Assembly: GCA_032158125.1 (NCBI GenBank)
Contig: JASKOT010000008.1
Location: 372,001 to 436,000 of the forward strand
Length of the DNA: 64,000 bases
DNA from: Papiliotrema nemorosa
Taxonomy: Eukaryota > Basidiomycota > Tremellomycetes > Tremellales > Rhynchogastremaceae
Direction of reading: 5' to 3'
The position numbers were made by a program, and so were the translations under genes. Shown in pieces: positions 56,424 through 64,000 of this stretch (the stretch's first letter is position 1; each line of letters opens with the position of its first letter). A model generated the notes under the pieces. That model did not search any database. It was not told where the DNA came from and saw only the letters and a program-made list of their open reading frames with translations.

Positions 56424-57865
56424 ATGTCACCCAAAACAAGCGTTCTCATCGTAGGAGCAGGAGAGTTTGGCGCTTCGACCGCCTTGTCTCTCTTGAAAAC
56501 CGGCAACTATACAATCACACTGATAGATCGAGCACCCGTTTTACCCGCCATGGACGCCGCTTCGACAGATATGAACAAGGTAGTGAGATGGGATTATAGT
56601 GATAAAGACTATGCGAGGCTTGCAAGGGAGGCCATTGATGTATGGAAGAGTGACTTTCCAGGGATATACCATGAGTGAGTCGTCTACGACGTTCATGTGC
56701 ATAATAGCTCATAGCAGATGTGGGATGGTCATTAGGGGCCTGCACCATGATTCCATCGACGGAAGCAACGCTCGAACTACCTACGAGAATGTCAAACATG
56801 AACCTGGAGTTCGATACCTCGACACCCCAGAGCTCATCCATCATCCCCTCACTACTCAGAACAAAGTCCCCGTCGCTCCTATATCAAAGGAAGAGAGGTC
56901 GTACCACAACCCCGTAGGAGGATGGACTTGGGCCGCCAAAGCTGTGGAAAAGCTATACGAACGAATAACACCTCTCGGCGGGAAGATTGTCGCCAACGCC
57001 GAGCTGTCCGAGCTCATTGTAGAGGGGAAATCAGTGAAAGGTGTCCGCACGACCGATGGGCGGGAGTTCAGAGCAGACAAGACGATTGTCTGTACGGGAT
57101 CTTGGACTGCCGCTCATCCTGCACTCAAAGGTCTCATGCCGGAAGGTTTGATCACTGCCACAGGGCAATGTATCGCTGCGATCCAGCTAGACGATCAAGA
57201 GCTGGAAAAGTATAGACATATCCCTGTGACGTTCAACTATGATGGTACCGGATTTTACTCTTTCCCTCCCACACATACTGGTTTGGTCAAATTTGCGATC
57301 CACGGAGCGGGATATACGTCGGAGAATGGGTTACCGAGGACTGCGTTGGATCCCCAGGCGTGTAGCTATGCGGAACATAATCAGGTCGGATGGATACCTG
57401 TAGAGGCGCTGCATGCGCTAAGGAAACAACTGTCGTTGGTATACCCCGAGCTGGCCAAAAGTGAGTCGAAGACTACGCTTGTTCGAGCTAATGGCAGAAC
57501 CGATCGCGTACACGCGAATGTGCTGGTACTCGGATGTAGTAGACGGTGACTGGGTCATCGACTTTGCGAACAAGTATGACAACCTGCTCATCGCAGCAGG
57601 TGGATCAGGTCACGCTTTCAAGGTAAGCCTCCCGTGCATGTATTGAGCTGACGGGTAGTTTTTGCCCATCATGGGCGATCTGATTCGTGCGCGATTCGAG
57701 AACACCTTGGAGGCTAATTTGGTCAAGAAGTGGAGGATAGACAGGACGCCGGCGGCTGAAGACCCTCAGCGGACTGGGATGGCTAGGCGGCCATTGGATT
57801 TGAGTAATCTGGCGACGAAGAAGGAACTCATCTTGGGTGACGGGACGCTTTCAGCCAGGTTGTAA
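56424..57865 (+). CDS. FAD-dependent amine oxidase (sarcosine/fructosyl-amino-acid oxidase family), peroxisomal type
   Basis: Oxidises a secondary amine such as a fructosyl amino acid, sarcosine or pipecolate to an imine, making H2O2; substrate not determined. Exons 56424-56674, 56718-57460, 57498-57622, 57659-57865 (441 residues). The FAD-binding motif is VLIVGAGEFGASTALSLL; the family's covalent-flavin Cys is in TRMCWYSDVVDGDWVIDF; the C-terminal GGSGHAFKFLPIMG matches the family. The protein ends ARL, which fits a peroxisomal PTS1 signal, consistent with an H2O2-producing enzyme. Fungal MSOX-like and Amadoriase enzymes both carry such tails. Located beside an amino acid permease, which may be chance. 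Confidence 0.9.
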
Positions 57866-58660
57866 TTAGGTGTTGTATCCAGAGTGTGGTCTAGCAGACG
57901 CCTCGACAGAGTATGGCAGATTGTGGCTTTCACGGGTGTAATTACCTCCGCCACGTTCCCCCAAAGATTGTGACTGATCGCCCCCTGCGCACAGACGTGA
58001 TCGCCGCTCTGCCGCCCCTCTTGCGTCATTTTGCTGGGTAGATCTCACCACTCTTGCCTAGCACCCATGATTCGCAATCCGTCTTATCAGCTCCCGAACA
58101 ATTCGTCCAAGGGCAACTGCCTGGATCTACATGTACCAGTCCAGTCCATCTCACCATGACCGTTGAGCCCGAAAACTAGCGCGAAAGAACGCCCGCGACA
58201 TCCCAAATGGGCACGTCTCCTCCCGCAACTTCGCTTAGAGCGTTAAGTTTTTTTTTGACCCCATTGCCCGGAACGGACCATACCACCAACCGCTCTACTC
58301 GACCTACCTGCAGAAAACCGCACGATTCAGAGTCGCGCGTGCGTAAAGGGCGGACCGCCGTAAACTCGCCAAGGGGGTGGAAATAGACTGGTGAATAACG
58401 TATAGATACCAAGATGACAAAAATTTGCTCATTGGTCCAAGTATCCGCCCCCCTCCCCATCCTTCTCCATATCTGCTCCACACCCTCGCTTGGTGGACAG
58501 TTTTTTCACTCGACCATCGTCCTCACACGACTCGTTTAGTCTTGACATTGAAACGAAGAGTGATCTTGCTTTTCCCTCGTCTACCTCATCTTTGACTTAA
58601 TCCACCTTTCTTGTTTGGTTCTGCCGGTTCCCAAACATCAAAATCACATTGACTTTGACA
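57866..58660. promoter_or_regulatory. Amino acid permease upstream region
   Basis: 795 bp with no gene. One GATA-type site CTTATC at 58083-58088, a T9 run at 58248-58256 and pyrimidine-rich leader before the ATG. Nitrogen control through GATA factors would be expected for such permeases but is not shown by a single site. Confidence 0.4.
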
Positions 58661-60736
58661 ATGGACGACATACACCCCGCGGGTCAGACTTCCTACGCTG
58701 CCAACGAAAAATCTCGACACTCCGATGAGGGAAAAGATGTAAATGATGGCAAGTATGGAGACGTTTCGTCTGATGCGGATCGAATCGATGTCATCGCTCC
58801 TACACTGGCTCACCATGCCGGTGGAGAGCCCAACGAGAAGGGGGACATCCAGCCAGGTAAGCTTCCGCTCCTTTATTTTGCAGTATGCCAACTTCCAGTC
58901 GAGGTGCAGCTCCATCGACGATTGAAGTCTCGACATATCGCCTTTGTCGGTCTGGGGTCGGGTATCGGTGTAGGAGTGTTCGTCGGTATCGGTGCGGCAC
59001 TTGCCGGTGCAGGTCCTGCCGGTCTGTTGATGGCGTACATCTTTACGGGTATGGTCATCTGGACGGTCATTCAATGTATTGGTGAAATTGCGACTCTGGT
59101 AAGTCTCGTGGTCTGCTCCACAGGACCTCACTAATGGATAGTTCCCCGTCGCCGGTAATTTTCCTCACTTCGCGTCGAGGTTCATCGACCCGTCTATGGG
59201 TCTCGCTCTCGGATGGAACTGTAAGCCGGATCATCTTGTCGTTCTGAGTGTCGCTGATGCATAGACTGGTGGAAGTGAGTTTCCCACACTGTGATTTCGC
59301 AAGACGATATTGACGTATAGCTACGCATTGTCAATCGCGGCAGAGCTCTCCGCTGCGGCCATCATCATTTCCTATTGGTCCGACTTGAACGCTGCTGTCT
59401 GGATCACCGTCTGCTTCATCCCCATCATCGTGCTCAACTACATGCCCGTCAACTTTTACGGAGAGGCAGAGGTCTTCACCTGTTCGATCAAGGTTGTCGC
59501 CATTGTCGGGTAGGTCAAGAGGTGCCTGTTGCTTGATTTGTATACTCATATCAGCTTGCTCATCTTGGGTCTCGTGATCGATCTCGGAGGAGCACCATCC
59601 AACGACCGAATCGGTTTCCGATACTGGAAAGACCCTGGAGCGTTTGTCCAATACAACGATATCCCCGGATCGCTCGGTCGATTCTTGTCCTTCTTCACTG
59701 CCTTTATCAACGCAGGATACTCTTACTCTGGTACCGAAGTCGTCGTGCTTACCGCTTCGGAAGCCTCCAACCCTACTCGACAAATCCCCAAAGCTGCCAA
59801 ACGAGTCATCTACCGAATTTGCCTGTTCAACATTGGTTCCGCGCTCATTGTCGGTATGCTCGTTCCATACACCACCGAGGCTTTGACCGGGACTTCCAAC
59901 GCGGCCAGTTCGCCATGGGTCATTGCCATTGTCAATGCTCAGATCAAGGCACTCCCTTCGATTGTCAATGCCGTTATCCTCACTTCCGCTTGGTCGGCCG
60001 GAAACTCGTTTGTGTACGTTTCCTCGAGAACTCTGGTCGGTTTGGCAATGGGTGGGCATGCTCCAAAGCTGTTCCTGCGAACCAGTCGACGAGGTGTCCC
60101 ATACTGGGCGGTCACTTTCACCTTGATGATGGGTTTCCTCGCCTACCTCAGTGAGCACACCGCACCATCTACCATCTTGAACTCCACTGATCTCAGGTTG
60201 TGGATCTGGAGGTGCAGCCAAAGCTTTCGGCTGGTTCCAATCCATGTGCGCTTTGGCCGGTATCCTCGCCTGGGGTGTTCTCTGCGTCGCCTATATCCGA
60301 ATGCACGCAGGTATGAAAGCTCAAGGTATCGACCGAAACACTCTTCCCTGGAAATCGGCCTTGCAACCATACGGAGCGTGGTTCGGTGCCATCGTCTCGT
60401 TTATCATTGTCATTTTCAGCGGTTTCACCGTCTTTATCAAAGGCAACTTTACAGTCTCCGGCTTCTTTGCCAACTACATTAGTGAGTCACCCCACTGCGG
60501 TATGGTAAGTAGCCTAACTATCTAGGTTTGGCCATTTTCGTCATTCCCTATGTATTCTTCAAGTTCTTGTGGAAGACCAAGGTGGGTCAACTGCTTCTGT
60601 GCCTGGTGTCCGCTGATCTCAGTTTGTCCGTGCTTCCGAGATGGATCTGTGGTCCGGTCGACTGGACCCCTCGGAGGAGGTCCCAGAGCCTTTGCCGACG
60701 ACCTGGGGAGGAAAGGTGCTCGACAAGTTGTTCTAG
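58661..60736 (+). CDS. Amino acid permease (YAT/APC family)
   Basis: Plasma-membrane proton-coupled amino acid importer. Exons: 58661-58856, 58899-59098, 59142-59220, 59265-59274, 59321-59509, 59555-60150, 60197-60481, 60526-60581, 60623-60736 (574 residues; phases close). A ~75-residue polar N tail precedes LHRRLKSRHIAFVGLGSGIG and GVFVGIGAALAGAGPAGLLM (TM1 signature). Later: FPVAGNFPHFASRFIDPSMG, WNYWWNYALSIAAEL, GYSYSGTEVVVLTASEASNP, RVIYRICLFNIGS, SSRTLVGLAMGGHAPK. About twelve hydrophobic helices. Exon 4 is a 10-nt microexon encoding the W-W of the conserved motif. The C tail ends TTWGGKVLDKLF. Confidence 0.95.
59265..59274 (+). other. 10-nt microexon of amino acid permease
   Basis: ACTGGTGGAA, bounded by a 44-nt intron ending atag and a 46-nt intron starting gtgagt. 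It is needed to rebuild the conserved W-N-Y-W-W-N-Y element and restores frame on both sides. Confidence 0.85.
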
Positions 60737-60949
60737 ATTCCTCCGTCCGCATATTGTGGTGATGGGCGATGAAGAGATCTCGACACATCCGTCGTCAACA
60801 TAGTAGTCATTTCGTATAATCTCGTACAAAACCAGCTGTCTGACATTCTCGACATCACCTCAATCCTACATGTGCGGATGTATTCCTTGATACAGATAAA
60901 TATCGTCAACTCCCTGGGATTGCACATTCTGGTCCGCTCATGATGCTCG

Positions 60950-62723
60950 TCATTTACCGTAAAAGAATAAACCCGTAAAGCAGCCACTGAAGATTGTCGC
61001 TCCCGTGTAAATCAACAGGATCCCCTGTAAATCAGCACCACCTCTGAGCCTCGTGACATTCTCCACCGACATAATTAGCCACACCGTAAGCCCCCGATCC
61101 TCCGCGTAGTGTATCATACTTCAACAATGCGTCAGAAATCGGTCCAGACGTGATGTTTCCTATACCCCTCGTAAAGGCAAATATACAAAAAATGAACTGA
61201 GGTAAAGTCGGATCATCGCCTACATTCAGCACCATAACAAACGACAGGGGACGTACGAGCAATTACACTGATCATTCTTGACCAGAGAGCGGTGATACTT
61301 GGCGCAAGCATTCCAAAGACCAAGACGAACAGGACTATAACGGCGTTGGTCGTTCCGAAACCCCATAAGAAGAAACAGGCAAGGGATGAACCGAGACAGC
61401 ACCCGTTCAACACGTAAAAGAGGGGGTAGCGATCTGACAAGTAACCCATCAGGATGTATCCTGGACCTGATGCAGCTGCACATCAGGACCAGTATTCATG
61501 GGAGCCTGGGAGTATGATTTACCGTTCAAGATGGATACGAGGGCTGTCCCGCCTGGTTTATTGAGGTGTAAATCGGTAGCGTAAGCTGTGGTGTCAGCTC
61601 TTGCTGTCTCTCGTCGAGACACCCACTGGGCAACCAGAGAAGGGGCACAAAAGATCCGAGAGACGTGATGAGGATAGTCGAAATCCCCGAGAATAACGTC
61701 GGTCTTCGGACAAAACTCCAATCGATCTTTGGCGATTGGTGTAGTCTCCCAGGACGGGTCCCACCATCCAGCCTGGATGGCACGGGTATACGCCTTTTGA
61801 TGAAGATCATACAGATATGACCGATCAATGAAGTCGCCAGACCGAGTGAGATCATTGTTGCTTTGTATCCTACTCGGTGTAATAACGCCGAAACGACCAA
61901 AGGGAATATAGCACCCCCTGCTCCGGTACCGCCGTATAAGATACCAGTGGCTAGACCGCGTTTGGCATGGAACCATTCAAAGAGGAGTGTAGCGGCCGGG
62001 ACATATGATGCTGCTTGTCAATGTGGTGCACACGGTGACGTGATAGGACTCACCACCTGCGAATGGGTAGAGTATCCCGATGGAGACGATAAGTTGCCAT
62101 GGCTTGGTGACGAAAGCGCTGGCTATCAGACCACCCGCAGCCACAAACAAGCATACGCTTTGTATCTCCCGCATCCGTCGAGGGAACGCAGCGAGGATAC
62201 TTTATATGAGCTCCAACCACAGCTGTGCCATTCCGCCCAGTGGGTGGACGCAGAAGACGTGATATTTGACGTACGGGGTGAAAGCGGCTGTAGACATGTA
62301 CAACAAGCCAGTTTGCAAGGTCGCAGCGAGCGTGATTGTGCTTTCCCCTTCACCTCTAAACAGGGTAGATAACCAGTACTCGTGCAGAATACCCACTGCG
62401 AATGGAAGTCCCCATATCAGCATCTCCATGATGGTCGCAGCTACGAGGAAAGACCATGCCGCTGTGCCTTTGTCCACCGGGGGCAGGGCAGGTATAAAGT
62501 CGCCAGAAGTGGATTCGACATCGTGCTCGGAGCTCGTGTCGGTCACGACCAGGTCTCCTCGTGTGCTATTCCGCTCCTGAGAGGAGATGTTCTGGTCGAC
62601 CGAGGCATCATGGTGGAACAAGGGTGAGGCACCGGTGGTCGAGGACCCATTCAGGAGGGCCGGGGTATCGAGCGGGGTTGGACCGAGAGATTGTAATGGG
62701 ATAGGATCGCTGCGGTAGTCCAT
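60950..62723 (-). CDS. MFS transporter, monocarboxylate-permease-like
   Basis: Major facilitator of the MCT-like fungal group (substrate unknown: monocarboxylates, or sometimes riboflavin or nicotinate). Start ATG 62723, stop at 60950. An N-terminal ~90-residue polar region leads to DKGTAAWSFLVAATIMEMLIWG (TM1) and SVGILHEYW-like loop; LQTGLLYMSTAAFTPY; VCLFVAAGGLIASAFVTKP; RGLATGILYGGTGAGGAIFP (the family's G-x-x-x-G helix); YGFSL-type central loop; GTALVSILNG-AASGPGYILM; and a C-terminal helix added by the last exon (GILLIYTGATIFSGCF). Four or five introns; the junction near 62200-62260 is not settled. Convergent with the amino acid permease, 213 bp apart. Confidence 0.85.
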
Positions 62724-63011
62724 ACTTTTTGGCTCACTCTTGCGTCGAGATGCAACAATGAAACGCTCAACATATACATGCCCAGACTATGACAGCTCTA
62801 CACCTTGGCTGCTGACTGTTTGACTCGAGTAGCAAGCGCTCGGCAGGATGGGAATGTGGAGGGGAGAGATGGGAGATGGGTTGAATTGCCATACCCGGCG
62901 ATATCCGATGACTAGGGTGGCAACAACCGGGGGACACACACACCTTCAACCCCCTTCGGCGACCTCATAGGTGTCCATCTATTCATTGCCCTGGCATTGT
63001 ACACTGTCACG
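62724..63011. promoter_or_regulatory. Divergent promoter MFS/PRC1
   Basis: 288 bp between divergent start codons. No clear TATA-like or palindromic element recognised. Confidence 0.4.
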
Positions 63012-64000
63012 ATGCGGATCAGCACTCTATATACTCTACTCCCTTTACTGGCTGCTTCCCAAGTCGCAGCAGCTCCATCTTTCCATATCCCTTCTGCCGG
63101 AGAACTCGCATCCTCAGCTTTCAACTCGGCTCAAGAATGGGTATCGGGCGCCTTTGCTCAAGGTAAAGCCGCCATCGACGATGCGCAGTACAGCATCAAC
63201 CAGCTCAAATCCGACAAGGTGGTAGTAAAGGGTATCGAGTGTGAGTAGCTACCCTTTTGATGATCTGGTTGTTTGCGCCATGATGGATGGGACCTCGGGA
63301 TCGAGCTGAACCTCAGACACGGCGCTTGAACACCCGGCTTTCCCTCAACATCGACTTCGGGTGGTCAAGCCTACTCTATGCGATCCCAGTGTGAAGCAAC
63401 TCTCGGGATACTTGGATATCTCCGAGACTAGGCACTTGTTCTTCTGGTTCGAGGAGAGCCGAAACAAGCCTTCGGAAGACCCCTTGGTACTTTGGTACGT
63501 CCCTCTATTTCTATCGGTCGTGTGCTGATCGCAGGTTGAATGGTGCGTAAACGTACTTGTTATCAGAACCAGATAGCTTACGACAGGTGGACCAGGTTGT
63601 TCGTCGACCACTGGATTGTTGTTCGGTATGTCCCCGTGAACTTCCCGACTGGGCAATGTCGGCTAATGACCAGAACTCGGTGGTTGCAATATCGCCAATG
63701 AGGGACAGAACGTTACCCATAACAAGCACTCTTGGAACTCTGTCGCCAACACCCTCTTCCTTGACCGTGAGTCTTCCGCCGTCCGGCAAGCTTCCGTGCT
63801 GAATGATAGAACCCATCGGTGTGGGATACTCTTATGCCGATGAAGGATCCGTCAACAACTCCCCTGCGGCTGCTGAAGACGTATTCGCCTTCTTGCAGCT
63901 GTTCATCATGAACGTGCGTTTCATGAATTCCAATAACGTTTGAGCTGACTGGCAGTTCCGAGAGTATTCCAAGCAAGATTTCCACGTCGCCGGAGAATCC
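63012..64000 (+). CDS. PRC1: Vacuolar carboxypeptidase Y (serine carboxypeptidase), 3' partial
   Basis: Vacuolar serine protease removing C-terminal residues. Exons: 63012-63240, 63317-63494, 63535-63542, 63587-63625, 63674-63766, 63810-63913, 63956 to beyond the window. A signal peptide ([21 protein letters not shown]) and propeptide precede [20 protein letters not shown]. Then [40 protein letters not shown], and VAGES at the right edge, the start of the catalytic G-E-S-Y-A-G motif. The WLNGG motif depends on an 8-nt microexon (63535-63542). The final codon block is cut at 64000, so the Ser, Asp and His of the triad mostly lie outside. Confidence 0.93.
63535..63542 (+). other. 8-nt microexon of carboxypeptidase Y
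   Basis: GTTGAATG, between a 40-nt intron ending gcag and a 44-nt intron starting gtgcgt. It supplies most of W-L-N in the invariant WLNGGPGCSS motif and keeps phase on both sides. Confidence 0.82.

Noticed and set aside
59331..60245. 304-codon minus-strand ORF
   Set aside because: It lies antisense to the amino acid permease exons, whose translation shows clear family motifs; the antisense product is an Asp/Gly/Ser-rich shadow.
1..64000. Mobile elements, CRISPR arrays, viral insertions
   Set aside because: No transposase, reverse transcriptase, long terminal or inverted repeats, or array-like spaced repeats were recognised.

Overview
The window is nuclear DNA from a fungus, most likely a basidiomycetous yeast of the Tremellomycetes (Cryptococcus/Kwoniella type). 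That placement is an inference from style: dense genes with many 35-70 nt introns, CTGAC/CTGAT branch points a few bases before the acceptor, strong use of CGA for arginine, and family matches such as a DASH-complex Ask1 and a CVIM-ending Skt5. I see no transposon, CRISPR array, rRNA or viral gene. I rebuilt most gene models by hand, joining exons by frame, splice sites and family motifs; where I give exon lists, the reading phase closes across all exons.

Layout, left to right: a fasciclin-domain membrane protein cut by the left edge; ASK1 (kinetochore) and UBP8 (SAGA deubiquitinase), divergent; a CCCH zinc-finger protein followed upstream by a 1.7 kb gene-free stretch; NOT3/NOT5 (CCR4-NOT) divergent from DPB2 (DNA polymerase epsilon subunit B); RPS15; a tandem pair of RNase III-dsRBD paralogs with damaged catalytic sites; two intron-containing tRNA-Gly genes; RIB4 (riboflavin) divergent from ILV5 (branched-chain amino acids); SNX3 divergent from UBP14; a degenerate kinase-like protein divergent from a mitochondrial chalcone-isomerase-like protein; SKT5 (chitin synthase III activator) divergent from TRP2 (tryptophan); an unknown disordered protein; a 1,414-residue RhoGEF; an unknown helical protein; a DDHD phospholipase; RPA135 (RNA polymerase I); an ER J-protein divergent from SDE2; a peroxisomal-type FAD amine oxidase; an amino acid permease; an MFS monocarboxylate-type transporter; and carboxypeptidase Y, cut by the right edge.

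Most genes are conserved housekeeping loci with no operon-like relation; neighbours mostly share short divergent promoters. A loose theme is ubiquitin processing (UBP8, UBP14 and the ubiquitin-fold precursor SDE2). The most unusual locus is 18.2-20.7 kb: two adjacent RNase III-like genes with matching exon phases, one lacking most catalytic acids and the other carrying a D-to-N change at one metal ligand. Other oddities are two GC-AG introns in UBP14, 8- and 10-nt microexons, a C-terminal KDEL on the mitochondrial enzyme Ilv5, a pseudokinase, and a 12-bp perfect inverted repeat in the SNX3/UBP14 promoter.
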